In this document: positions 17,315 to 25,491 of the stretch, in pieces
Layout of the letters: every line of letters starts with the position of its first letter
Numbering within the stretch: position 1 is the first letter of the stretch
NCBI RefSeq assembly: GCF_900155945.1
Contig: NZ_FTMN01000001.1
Coordinates: 1-64,000, forward strand
Reading direction: 5' to 3'
Source of the DNA: Marinobacterium stanieri
GTDB lineage: Bacteria > Pseudomonadota > Gammaproteobacteria > Pseudomonadales > Balneatricaceae
Length of the DNA: 64,000 nt
The notes under the pieces: model-generated
Databases searched by the model: none
The model's input: only the letters and a program-made list of their open reading frames with translations
What the model was told of the DNA's origin: nothing
Position numbers and translations under genes: made by a program

Positions 17315-18346
17315 GTGGGCAGCTCGATACCCGTTGTTATTTGTGACGATTCACGTCTTGCGCGCCGCCAGATGGCACGCGCACTGACACCCTGGAGCGT
17401 CGATATCACTGAAACAACCAATGGCCTTGAGGCCCTCGAAGCGATTCGAGCCGGCAAGGGTGAGTTGTTGTTTCTTGACCTGAACATGCCGCTCATGGAC
17501 GGCTATGAAGTCCTCTCCCGTATCCGCAGCAATGACCTGCCCACACTGACCATTGTTGTATCCGGCGATATTCAACCCGAAGCCCGTGAGCGTGTCATGC
17601 AACAGGGCGCGCTGGACTTTATTCGCAAGCCCATCGATCTTCAGCAACTGAGCCAAACCCTGAAAAGCTTTGGCCTGCTGGAAGCACTTAATCAGTCAGA
17701 GCCACCACCACCTCCTCCTCCCGAGGAGACGCAGCCCTCACCAGCCGAACAGACGGATACTCAAACCGCGCTTGCGCTACGTGACAGCTATCAGGAGCTT
17801 TCCAACGTTGCCATGGGTGAAGCTGCCAACCTGCTGGCCAAGCTGCTCGACACCTTCATTGAACTGCCGATTCCGCGTATTCAGCTGGTCGAACCCTGTG
17901 AGCTGGAAGCCACACTGGCGCAGGCATTTCAGGCAGACAGCCTGACCACTGTCTGCCAGGGCTTTATTGCACCAGGCATTTCAGGGGAAGCCCTGCTGAC
18001 CATGTCCACGCGCAACGCCGATAACCTGGCCCAGCTGCTCAATCATGACGGCAAGCTGACCGAGCAGGTTGAACGCGAGCTGGTGATGGATATTGCCAAT
18101 GTTCTGATTGGCGCCTTCCTCAACGGCCTGGGGACCCAGCTGGACCTGCGTTTCAGCCAGGGCTCTCCCCTGATGCTGCGCAAGGAGAACCTGGCGCAAA
18201 CGGAGTGCTGCCACGGCTCCCGACAAACAACCCTGAGTATCGATATCGGCTATCGCATTGAAGGCCAGGAGATCAATTGCGACCTTCTCTTGCTGTTCAC
18301 TGAAGACTCACTGGCCAAACTGAATGAACTCGTGAGGCACCTCTGA
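17315..18346 (+). CDS. Response regulator with CheC/CheX-like output domain
   Basis: Residues 6-120 form a receiver domain: acidic pair in VVICDDSRLARRQM, phospho-acceptor Asp in LLFLDLNMPLMDGYEV, Thr/Ser switch in IVVSGDIQ and Lys in FIRKPIDL. A Pro-rich linker (about 130-145) leads to a region resembling CheC/CheX phosphatases (NVAMGEAANLLAKLLD, then ELVMDIANVLIGAFLNG). Proteins of this build may dephosphorylate their own or another receiver. No kinase is adjacent. It starts at GTG 17315 with a weak ribosome site and overlaps the next gene (diguanylate cyclase) by one base, so the two likely form a signalling pair. Confidence 0.85.
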   Translation: MGSSIPVVICDDSRLARRQMARALTPWSVDITETTNGLEALEAIRAGKGELLFLDLNMPLMDGYEVLSRIRSNDLPTLTIVVSGDIQPEARERVMQQGALDFIRKPIDLQQLSQTLKSFGLLEALNQSEPPPPPPPEETQPSPAEQTDTQTALALRDSYQELSNVAMGEAANLLAKLLDTFIELPIPRIQLVEPCELEATLAQAFQADSLTTVCQGFIAPGISGEALLTMSTRNADNLAQLLNHDGKLTEQVERELVMDIANVLIGAFLNGLGTQLDLRFSQGSPLMLRKENLAQTECCHGSRQTTLSIDIGYRIEGQEINCDLLLLFTEDSLAKLNELVRHL

Positions 18347-19320
18347 TGATGAATCACCCCAACACTGCACTCAACATGGAAGAGCTGCACTGGCAACTGG
18401 GGCTGCTGCAGAACCTGGATGTGGGCCTTATCGTGCTGGATGCCGATTACCGCGTACATCTGTGGAACAGCTTTATGGCTAACCACTCCGGCATTCGCGA
18501 TGCTGCCGCTCAGGGCAAGCGCCTGGACGAGTTGTTCAAGGGCTTCCCGGCACGCTGGTTTCAACGCAAGCTGGAGAGTGTATTCCTGCTGCGCAGCCAG
18601 GCCTTCATCACCTGGGAAGAGCGTCCCTACCTGTTCAAGTTCAAGCCCTACCACCCGATTACCGGGCTGGCCGAGTTCATGTACCAGAATGTGACGCTGA
18701 TCCCGCTGACCTCACCCAGCGGCACCGTAACCCATGTCGGCATCATGGTATATGACATGACCAGTGCCGCCATGAGTCAGAAAGGGCTGCACCAGGCCAA
18801 TGAGGCACTTGCCCGTCTAAGCCGCACAGACCGCCTCAGCGGCCTTGCCAACCGCGGCCACTGGGAAAGCTGCCTGGAACAGGAATTCGAGCGTTTCATC
18901 CGCACACAGCGCCCCTCAAGCCTGGTCATGATGGATGTTGACCATTTCAAGCGCATCAATGACACCTACGGTCATCAGGCGGGCGATGAGGTCATCAAGG
19001 CCCTCTCCGCCATGCTGATGTCCCATGCCCGTACCACTGACCTCCCCGGCCGCTATGGTGGCGAAGAGTTTGGGGTTCTGCTCGTGGATACCACAAGCCA
19101 GAACGCGCTCAATTTTGCCGAGCGCTTGCGAAAAGCCGTTGAAGCCATGATCGTGCGCCACAACGGCAACACCATTCAATTTACGGTGAGTATCGGTGTT
19201 GAAGAGACGCGCAATGAGCATCAGTCCCATGAGGGCTGGATGCGTGCCACCGACAGTGCGCTTTACCACTCCAAGGAGAGTGGCCGCAACCGTACCACCC
19301 TGGCCGAGGATCTGGAATAA
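18346..19320 (+). CDS. Diguanylate cyclase with N-terminal PAS-like domain
   Basis: Makes cyclic di-GMP from GTP. A PAS-like sensory domain occupies about residues 12-140 (GLIVLDADYRVHLWNSFM), followed by a GGDEF domain with DRLSGLANRGHWE, MDVDHFKRINDTYGHQAGD and the active loop GGEEF. The inhibitory RxxD site (RTTD) sits five residues before the loop, so product inhibition is likely. Coupled by a one-base overlap to the response regulator upstream. No transmembrane segment. Confidence 0.93.
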   Translation: MMNHPNTALNMEELHWQLGLLQNLDVGLIVLDADYRVHLWNSFMANHSGIRDAAAQGKRLDELFKGFPARWFQRKLESVFLLRSQAFITWEERPYLFKFKPYHPITGLAEFMYQNVTLIPLTSPSGTVTHVGIMVYDMTSAAMSQKGLHQANEALARLSRTDRLSGLANRGHWESCLEQEFERFIRTQRPSSLVMMDVDHFKRINDTYGHQAGDEVIKALSAMLMSHARTTDLPGRYGGEEFGVLLVDTTSQNALNFAERLRKAVEAMIVRHNGNTIQFTVSIGVEETRNEHQSHEGWMRATDSALYHSKESGRNRTTLAEDLE

Positions 19321-19356
19321 TGGCTGCTTTGTTTGCCCAATAGCGACCGTTTTTCC

Positions 19357-19992
19357 ATGAATGCCGACAAGCGTTACCAGATCTTCAGCCGCCTGCAGGC
19401 GGAAAACCCCAATCCCGAAACCGAGCTGGAATATAACTCCCCGTTCGAATTGTTGATTGCCGTTCTACTCTCGGCTCAGGCCACGGATGTCAGCGTCAAC
19501 AAGGCCACCCGAAAGCTCTTCCCGGTTGCCAATACACCTGAAGCCATGCTGGCCCTGGGTGTCGACGGCGTGAAAGAGCACATCAAGACCATCGGCCTGT
19601 TCAACACCAAGGCCGAAAATGTGATCAAGACCTGCCGCATGTTGATTGAGCTGCACGGCAGCGAAGTGCCCCAGGACCGCGCTGCTCTGGAAAAGCTGCC
19701 CGGTGTCGGTCGCAAGACCGCCAACGTGGTCTTGAATACCGCCTTTGGTCAACCGACCATGGCCGTGGACACCCACATCTTCCGCGTCTCCAACCGCACC
19801 GGCATTGCCCCTGGTAAAACGGTACTGGACGTGGAAAAGAAGCTCCTGCGCCATGTTCCCAAACCCTTTCTCGTGGATGCCCACCACTGGCTCATTTTAC
19901 ATGGCCGTTATGTGTGTACGGCACGCAAACCCAAGTGCGGTTCCTGCCCGATTGAGGACCTCTGCGACTACAAGGAAAAGACCGAATTCTAG
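19357..19992 (+). CDS. nth: Endonuclease III
   Basis: DNA glycosylase/AP lyase for oxidised pyrimidines. Very close to E. coli Nth: LLSAQATDVSVNKAT, the HhH motif LPGVGRKTANVVLN with the catalytic Lys, the catalytic Asp in AVDTHIFRV, and the C-terminal 4Fe-4S ligands (CTARKPKCGSC ... LC). An in-frame TTG lies upstream at 19333, but ATG 19357 gives MNADKRYQIF, matching the family start and 211 residues. In E. coli nth follows rsxE directly; here two signalling genes lie between. Confidence 0.96.
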   Translation: MNADKRYQIFSRLQAENPNPETELEYNSPFELLIAVLLSAQATDVSVNKATRKLFPVANTPEAMLALGVDGVKEHIKTIGLFNTKAENVIKTCRMLIELHGSEVPQDRAALEKLPGVGRKTANVVLNTAFGQPTMAVDTHIFRVSNRTGIAPGKTVLDVEKKLLRHVPKPFLVDAHHWLILHGRYVCTARKPKCGSCPIEDLCDYKEKTEF

Positions 19993-20314
19993 CCCTTCCG
20001 TTACTCACATTTTCTGTGGATAAAATAGTGGATAATGTTTGGAATAGCGGCCCCAGCCCAGCAATTTTAGGGCCTTCAGCGAATTGGTAATTTTTTGTTC
20101 AATTCGAAATAAAAACCAATAAAAACAATTAGTTATATATTACAAGACCGTTTCATATTTTTTTTTCGACGGTTATGCACCGGCTTCGTGCAAGGTCCGC
20201 CCTGCATGTGCACAATCCAAAAAAAATGCGCCCTGTCAAGGCGCATTTTTCTAAAATCACGTTGAATCATTGACCCACTTCAAGGTGTCCGGTTTCGCCT
20301 GTAAAAGGCTCAAC
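19993..20314. other. Intergenic region between convergent nth and yfaE
   Basis: 322 bp, AT-rich, with no ORF I would support. It contains a GGCC...GGCC stem near 20050-20073, long A/T runs (20085-20165) and the terminator described separately. A small RNA cannot be excluded but nothing points to one. Confidence 0.4.
20222..20250. terminator. Bidirectional terminator between nth and yfaE
   Basis: AAAAATGCGCC and GGCGCATTTTT form an 11-bp perfect stem with a 7-base loop, A/T-rich on both outer sides, so it works in either direction. Confidence 0.88.
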
Positions 20315-20581
20315 TCAGTCCTCCGGCAGCTCCAGCTCAATGTGACTCACCGGCCGGCAGCTGCAGGTCAGAATTTCATCATCCTGAAGGTCAACCAGGC
20401 TGTCCTGAACATACTCGACTTCGCCATCCAGCAGCCGTGCCTTGCAGCAACCACAGTAGCCACCGCGACAGCTGTAGGCCGCCGGAATGCTCTGGGCTTC
20501 CAGTGCATCCAGCAACGAGAACTCATACTGATAGAAGAAGGTATGGTAATTATTAACCTTGATCCTTGGTATGCCTGACAT
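20315..20581 (-). CDS. yfaE: 2Fe-2S ferredoxin for NrdB maintenance (YfaE)
   Basis: An 88-residue plant-type ferredoxin with the cluster motif CRGGYCGCC and a distal Cys in ILTCSC. YfaE supplies electrons to regenerate the diferric-tyrosyl radical cofactor of NrdB. It lies 11 bases downstream of nrdB in the same operon, as in E. coli. Confidence 0.93.
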   Translation of the reverse strand: MSGIPRIKVNNYHTFFYQYEFSLLDALEAQSIPAAYSCRGGYCGCCKARLLDGEVEYVQDSLVDLQDDEILTCSCRPVSHIELELPED

Positions 20582-20592
20582 AACCCGCCCTA

Positions 20593-21723
20593 TTACAGAT
20601 CGAAGCCGTCAAAGTCGTCAGTATCGACATCGTTGTCGATCTGACCCACCAGATAAGAGCTGATCTCTGCTTCCTGCGGCGCAACCTGGACGTTGTCGCT
20701 GACCAGCCAGCCGTTCATCCAGGGCAGCGGGTTCTGACGCGCCGGGAACAGCTCATTCAACCCCAGGGCCTTCATACGCACATTGGTGATGTACTCGACG
20801 TAGTCACCCAGGATGCGCGCATTCAGACCAATCATGGAGCCTTCACTGAACAGGTATTCGGCCCAGTCCTTTTCCTGCTCGGCCGCTTCACGGAAGATGG
20901 CATACACCTGATCTTCACACTCAACAGCAATCTGTTTGAAATCAGGATCATCAGCGCCGGATGCCATCAGGTTCAGCATGTGCTGGGTACCGGTCAGGTG
21001 CAGAGCTTCATCACGGGCAATCAGCTTGATGATCTTGGCATTGCCTTCCATCAGGGCGCGCTCGGCAAAGGCAAAGGAGCAGGCAAAGCTGACATAGAAG
21101 CGAATGGCTTCCAGCACGTTCACGGATACCAGCGTCAGATACAACTTCTTCTTCAGGTTGTAGAGGCTGACATCATAGGTCTCACCCTCAATACGATGGG
21201 TACCCTCACCGTGTACGCTGAAAACATTTACCAGCTGAATGAATTCGTCATAAAGGCGCGTTACCGCTTCCGCACGCTTGATGATCTCCGGGTTAGTGAC
21301 GATCTGGTCGAACACTTCCGAAGGCTCGGTGATGATATTGCGGATAATGTGCGTGTACGAACGGCTGTGAATCGTCTCACTGAACGCCCAGGTCTCGAAC
21401 CAGGTTTCCAGCTCGGGCAGGGATACAACCGGCAGGAAGGCCACGTTCGGCGAGCGGCCCTGCACGGAATCCAGCAGCGTCTGATATTTCAGGTTGCTGA
21501 GGAAGATATGCTTCTCATGATCCGGCATGCCCATGAAGTCTTTGCGGTCGTTGGTCAGATCAACCTCTTCCGGGCGCCAAAAGAAGGACAGCTGCTTTTC
21601 GATCAGCTTTTCGAAGATCGGGTATTTCTGCTTGTCATAACGCGCCACGTTAACGGGACGGCCGAAGAACATGGGTTCACGGGTGGCATCGTGATTGCTG
21701 GGGCTGAACGTAGAATATGACAT
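20593..21723 (-). CDS. nrdB: Ribonucleotide reductase class Ia, beta subunit
   Basis: Provides the tyrosyl radical for NrdA. The radical Tyr lies in [11 protein letters not shown], and iron-ligand motifs are visible ([19 protein letters not shown]). A start 24 bases upstream is possible (21747), but ATG 21723 gives [10 protein letters not shown], a better match to the family and 376 residues. The C-terminal acidic tail, which docks to NrdA, is present ([10 protein letters not shown]). Confidence 0.95.
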   Translation of the reverse strand: MSYSTFSPSNHDATREPMFFGRPVNVARYDKQKYPIFEKLIEKQLSFFWRPEEVDLTNDRKDFMGMPDHEKHIFLSNLKYQTLLDSVQGRSPNVAFLPVVSLPELETWFETWAFSETIHSRSYTHIIRNIITEPSEVFDQIVTNPEIIKRAEAVTRLYDEFIQLVNVFSVHGEGTHRIEGETYDVSLYNLKKKLYLTLVSVNVLEAIRFYVSFACSFAFAERALMEGNAKIIKLIARDEALHLTGTQHMLNLMASGADDPDFKQIAVECEDQVYAIFREAAEQEKDWAEYLFSEGSMIGLNARILGDYVEYITNVRMKALGLNELFPARQNPLPWMNGWLVSDNVQVAPQEAEISSYLVGQIDNDVDTDDFDGFDL

Positions 21724-21804
21724 GAATGCCTTGTCCTGAAAAAACACTACTACCCCGGGCAGAACGCCCGGGGCAAAACGCGAATCGCTTGAGAAGGTGC
21801 TGCT

Positions 21805-24072
21805 TTACAGCTTGCAGGCGCCGCCTTCACAGCCATCATCGGCTTTATCGGAAGCACCGGCACCATCACGGGTGTTGTGATAGTAAAGCGTCTTCACACC
21901 AAACTTGTACGCAGTCAGCAGATCCTGGAGCAGCTGCTTCATCGGTACTTTTTCGCCGGTAAACTTGGTCGGGTCATAGTTGGTGTTGGCCGAGATAGAC
22001 TGGTCAACAAACTTCTGCATGATACCGACCAACTGCAGATAGCCGGTATTATTCGGGATATCCCACAGCAGCTCGTACTGATCTTTCAGCTCCAGGTACT
22101 CCGGCACCACCTGCTTCATGATGCCGTCCTTGCTCGCCTTCACGGAGACAAAACCACGCGGCGGCTCGATACCGTTGGTGGAGTTGGTGATCTGTGAAGA
22201 GGTTTCACAGGGCATCAGCGCTGTCAGAGTACTGTTGCGCAGACCAAACTCGCGGATATCTTCACGCAGGGTTTCCCAGAAGTAGTGCAGCGGCTCTTCA
22301 CAGTAGCTATCTACATCACGCTTGTAGGTATCGATCGGCAGCAGGCCCTTGGCGTAGGTGGTCTCGTCAAATTTCGGACAAGAACCAAACTCCTTGGCCA
22401 GCTGGTTGGAGGCCTTCAGCAGGTAGTACTGAACAGCTTCGAATGTACGATGCACCAGACCATTGGCACTGCCATCGGAGTAGCGTACACCATGCTTGGC
22501 CAGGTAGTAGGCAAAGTTGGTAACGCCCACACCCAGGGTGCGACGCGCCATGGTGGCGTTGCGAGCGGCCGGGATCGGGTAATCCTGGTAATCCAGCAGA
22601 CTGTCCAATGCGCGCACGATCAGGTCAGCCAGACCTTCCAGTTCATCCAGGTTTTCAAGAGCCCCCAGGTTAAAGGCCGACAGCGTACAGAGCGCAATCT
22701 CGCCTTCCGGATCGTTGACGTCGTTCAGCGGCTTGGTCGGCAGCGCAATTTCCAGGCAGAGGTTGGACTGCTTGACCGGCGCTACCTGCGGATCGAACGG
22801 GCTGTGCGTGTTGCAGTGGTCCACGTTCTGAACATAGATACGACCGGTGGATGCACGCTCGGACATCATCAGACCAAAGAGTTCGACGGCCTTGATGCTC
22901 TTCTTGCGAATGCTATCGTCCTGTTCGTATTTCAGGTACAGACGCTCAAACTCATCCTGATCGGCAAAGAAGGCATCGTACAGACCCGGCACTTCGTGCG
23001 GGCTGAACAGCGTGATGCTTTCGCCCTTGATCAGGCGCTGATACATCAGCTTGTTGATCTGCACGCCGTAGTCGATATGACGTACACGGTTTTCTTCAAC
23101 ACCACGGTTGTTCTTCAGAACCAGCAGGGATTCCACTTCCAGATGCCACATCGGGTAGAACAGGGTCGCCGCCCCGCCACGCACGCCACCCTGCGAGCAG
23201 GACTTAACAGCCGTCTGGAAATGCTTGTAGAACGGGATACAACCGGTGTGGAAGGCTTCACCGTTACGAATCGGGCTACCGATTGCACGGATACCACCGG
23301 CATTGATGCCGATACCCGCGCGCTGGGATACATATTTAACAATCGCAGCAGCGGTCGCATTGATGGAGTCCAGGCTGTCGCCGGTCTCGATCAACACGCA
23401 GGAGCTGAACTGGCGTGTCGGCGTACGCACACCGGCCATGATCGGTGTCGGCAGCGACAGCTTGAACTTGGAAGTCGCATCGTAGAAACGCTTCACGTAG
23501 TCCAGACGCGTCTCACGCGGATAGTTGGCAAACAGGCAAGCCGCCACCAGCATGTAGAGCTGTTGCGGGCTTTCATAAATCTCACCGGTCACACGGTTCT
23601 GGACAAGATACTTGCCTTCCAGCTGTTTAACAGCGGCATAGCTGAAGTTCATGTCACGGCTGTGATCGAGGTAATCATTCAGCTCATCAAAGTCTTCACG
23701 GCTGTAGTCGCTCAGCAGGTGCTGATCGTAACGCTTCTGTTCAACCATGTTGACGACATGGTCGTACAGGTGCGGCGGCTCAAAGTCGTTAAAGGCACGC
23801 TTGCGCAGATGGAATACGGCCAGACGCGCTGCCAGGTACTGGTAGTCTGGAGCGTCTTCGGAGATCAGGTCTGCAGCGGACTTGATCAGAGTCTCGTGGA
23901 TGTCCGAGGTTTTGATTCCCTCGTAGAACTGCAGATGGGCACTTAATTCAACCTGGGATACCGACACATTTTCGAGCCCCTCAGCGGCCCAGATAATGAC
24001 ACGATGGATCTTTTCAAGGTCAATCAGTTCACGCCGACCATCGCGTTTGGTAACCATCAGATCTTGCTGCAT
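21805..24072 (-). CDS. nrdA: Ribonucleotide reductase class Ia, alpha subunit
   Basis: Reduces ribonucleoside diphosphates to the deoxy forms. An N-terminal ATP-cone (KRDGRRELIDLEKIHRVI, about residues 9-95) gives allosteric activity control. Active-site residues are recognisable: Cys in FSSCVLIETGDS, the NLCLE radical-site motif, Cys in ALCTLSAFNLG, and the redox-shuttle pair at the very end (CEGGACKL). 755 residues against 761 in E. coli. Confidence 0.96.
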   Translation of the reverse strand: MQQDLMVTKRDGRRELIDLEKIHRVIIWAAEGLENVSVSQVELSAHLQFYEGIKTSDIHETLIKSAADLISEDAPDYQYLAARLAVFHLRKRAFNDFEPPHLYDHVVNMVEQKRYDQHLLSDYSREDFDELNDYLDHSRDMNFSYAAVKQLEGKYLVQNRVTGEIYESPQQLYMLVAACLFANYPRETRLDYVKRFYDATSKFKLSLPTPIMAGVRTPTRQFSSCVLIETGDSLDSINATAAAIVKYVSQRAGIGINAGGIRAIGSPIRNGEAFHTGCIPFYKHFQTAVKSCSQGGVRGGAATLFYPMWHLEVESLLVLKNNRGVEENRVRHIDYGVQINKLMYQRLIKGESITLFSPHEVPGLYDAFFADQDEFERLYLKYEQDDSIRKKSIKAVELFGLMMSERASTGRIYVQNVDHCNTHSPFDPQVAPVKQSNLCLEIALPTKPLNDVNDPEGEIALCTLSAFNLGALENLDELEGLADLIVRALDSLLDYQDYPIPAARNATMARRTLGVGVTNFAYYLAKHGVRYSDGSANGLVHRTFEAVQYYLLKASNQLAKEFGSCPKFDETTYAKGLLPIDTYKRDVDSYCEEPLHYFWETLREDIREFGLRNSTLTALMPCETSSQITNSTNGIEPPRGFVSVKASKDGIMKQVVPEYLELKDQYELLWDIPNNTGYLQLVGIMQKFVDQSISANTNYDPTKFTGEKVPMKQLLQDLLTAYKFGVKTLYYHNTRDGAGASDKADDGCEGGACKL

Positions 24073-24471
24073 TCTGCACGCTCTTCCAGTTCAAATATTT
24101 CTGATACACATGCCTCTGCGAGGCACCTTCCCTGCAACCGTCTCACTACATCCATGTTGAAGCGTCACAGGCAACGGGAGGCTTTGTACAGCAAACACCC
24201 GAACCGGCCAGTTTCAGAGCAGAAACACAAGATGTAGTACAGCACCGCTTACAGGGCACTAAATATAGATTCTGACGCGAGGATTTCAATATTGATTTAT
24301 CGGCCTATCACGTGTAACCGGACCGACCCCATGCGTCTGAAAGGCGCGGATTATGCGGCCTTAGCGAAGCTTTTTCCATGGCATTTTGAATAAGATTTTT
24401 TTTCATACCAACTGCAGAAAACACGAAAACAGCGAATACTCAAATCAAGTCATTTTTCCCTGCAAGAGGGC
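24073..24471. promoter_or_regulatory. Region upstream of nrdA, with one possible NrdR box
   Basis: About 400 bp without a supportable gene, between divergent nrdA and tRNA-Tyr. GCACTAAATATAGATT at 24256-24271 matches 12 of 16 positions of the NrdR box as I know it (ACACWATATATWGTGT). NrdR sites usually come in pairs; a second near 24290 (TCAATATTGA) is a weak match, so regulation by NrdR is only suggested. Confidence 0.3.
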
Positions 24472-24500
24472 TTTACAAAAGACGTTCGGATCAATAGAAT
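24472..24500 (+). promoter_or_regulatory. tRNA-Tyr promoter
   Basis: TTTACA (24472-24477) and TAGAAT (24495-24500) are separated by exactly 17 bases and end 11 bases before the tRNA. The GCGC directly after the -10 box resembles the GC-rich discriminator of stringently controlled stable-RNA promoters. Confidence 0.75.
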
Positions 24501-24511
24501 GCGCTTCCGCT

Positions 24512-24595
24512 GGTGGGGTTCCCGAGTGGCCAAAGGGATCAGACTGTAAATCTGACGCGCAAGCTTCGGTGGTTCGAATCCACCTCCCACCACCA
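24512..24595 (+). tRNA. tyrT: tRNA-Tyr (GTA)
   Basis: Begins GGTGGGGTTCCCGAGTGG and has anticodon GTA in the stem-loop CAGACTGTAAATCTG, a long variable arm as in class II tRNAs, the T-loop GGTTCGAATCC and an encoded CCA end. Close to E. coli tRNA-Tyr. The last 19 bases are repeated 170 bp downstream. Confidence 0.96.
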
Positions 24596-24611
24596 TCGAT
24601 TTTAACGAAAG

Positions 24612-24638
24612 AGCCTCGTCGATTGACGGGGCTTTTTT
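24612..24638 (+). terminator. Terminator after tRNA-Tyr, first copy
   Basis: AGCCTCGTC and GACGGGGCT form a 9-bp stem (one G-T pair) with a 4-base loop and a T6 tail. Confidence 0.85.
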
Positions 24639-24781
24639 GTATCTGCGAAATCTACAGGTGGATGAGAACCAGCGAAGGTGGTTCGAGCCGAGGCACTTTG
24701 TGCCGAGACGACGTTGCGGCGCAGACGCAACGGCCCGAAGGGGAACAATCCACCTCCCACCACCATCGAATTTAACGAAAA

Positions 24782-24807
24782 AGCCCCGTCAACTGACGGG
24801 GCTTTTT
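24782..24807 (+). terminator. Terminator, second repeat copy
   Basis: AGCCCCGTC and GACGGGGCT, a fully paired 9-bp stem, with T5. Compared with the first copy the G-T pair is a G-C pair, so the hairpin is conserved while the sequence drifts. Confidence 0.85.
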
Positions 24808-24825
24808 CGTATCTGGCGCTTGTTG

Positions 24826-25491
24826 TTATTTCTGCGCTGCTTTCACCAGCCAGCGAAACAGGCGCAGATGCGAAGGCATGTACCAGAGGTACTCCGGGTG
24901 CCATTGAACGCCCATGATGTCATCGTGTTCAGATTCAAACCCCTGCACGATCTGATCCAGATCCCGACCCACAATACGAAGCCCTCGCCCGGCTGAACGC
25001 ACGGCCTGATGATGCAGACTGTTCACCCGCAGGTGCTCCTTATTACAAACACTCGCCATGCGGCTGGGTGATTCCAGCTGAACCTGTTTGGTCGGCAATA
25101 GCCCGGGCCGGTTATAGGTGCGCTTACGCAACTCCCGCAGGTCCTGATGTAACTGACCACCCAGCATCACATTAATCAGCTGGGCACCACGGCAAATCCC
25201 CAGCATCGGCAAGCCTGATTCCAGTGCATAGCCGATCCAGCGCATCTCCAACTCATCGCGCTCAGGATCGGTACGTACCGGCGCTTCCAGATCACCACCG
25301 TAATGCTCAGGACTGATGTCATCGCCACCGCCAATGATCAGTGCATCGACGGAATGCTCCGGCACCTGATGACGCACACTGACCCTCACCGCCTCTGCAC
25401 CGACCAGTGACAGTGCCAGGCGCGTACACCACCAGGATGGCGACCAGCGCCGACCGTTGCCGGTTACAGCCACCCTCGTTCGCGCAACCAT
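24826..25491 (-). CDS. Class-I glutamine amidotransferase-like hydrolase (gamma-glutamyl type)
   Basis: Belongs to the peptidase C26 / PuuD-like group that hydrolyses gamma-glutamyl amides. The nucleophile elbow GICRGAQLINV holds the catalytic Cys and HPEY holds the His-Glu pair; ALIIGGGDDISPEHYGG is the usual oxyanion region. An earlier in-frame ATG exists at 25557, but ATG 25491 (MVARTRVAVTGN) fits the domain start; it overlaps the end of the amidoligase gene by 28 bases, so the two are likely co-translated. The pairing suggests it trims or recycles the amide product of the upstream ligase. Confidence 0.83.
   Translation of the reverse strand: MVARTRVAVTGNGRRWSPSWWCTRLALSLVGAEAVRVSVRHQVPEHSVDALIIGGGDDISPEHYGGDLEAPVRTDPERDELEMRWIGYALESGLPMLGICRGAQLINVMLGGQLHQDLRELRKRTYNRPGLLPTKQVQLESPSRMASVCNKEHLRVNSLHHQAVRSAGRGLRIVGRDLDQIVQGFESEHDDIMGVQWHPEYLWYMPSHLRLFRWLVKAAQK

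Larger units (their letters stand above)
24577..24825 (+). repeat. 170-bp repeat starting with the tRNA-Tyr 3' end (rtT-like)
   Basis: The last 19 bases of the tRNA (24577-24595) recur exactly at 24747-24765. The similarity continues through ATCGATTTTAACGAAA, a terminator hairpin and GTATCTG (24596-24655 against 24766-24825). Between the copies are about 90 unique bases with two small hairpins (GGCACTTTGTGCC; GTTGCGGCGCAGACGCAAC). E. coli tyrT is followed by 178-bp repeats beginning with the last 19 bases of its tRNA-Tyr (the rtT locus); the layout here is the same with about 1.4 copies. Confidence 0.75.

Noticed and set aside
22285-23946. 553-codon ORF on the plus strand inside nrdA
   Set aside because: Composition is that of a reverse-frame shadow of a conserved GC-rich gene; nrdA motifs are complete.
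24283-24298. Second NrdR box upstream of nrdA
   Set aside because: Only the AT core is palindromic; flanks do not match the box, and spacing from the first candidate is 27 rather than about 31 bases.
24596-24825. Integrated genetic element at tRNA-Tyr
   Set aside because: A repeated tRNA end could be an att site, but there is no integrase or cargo; the rtT-like repeat explains it better.
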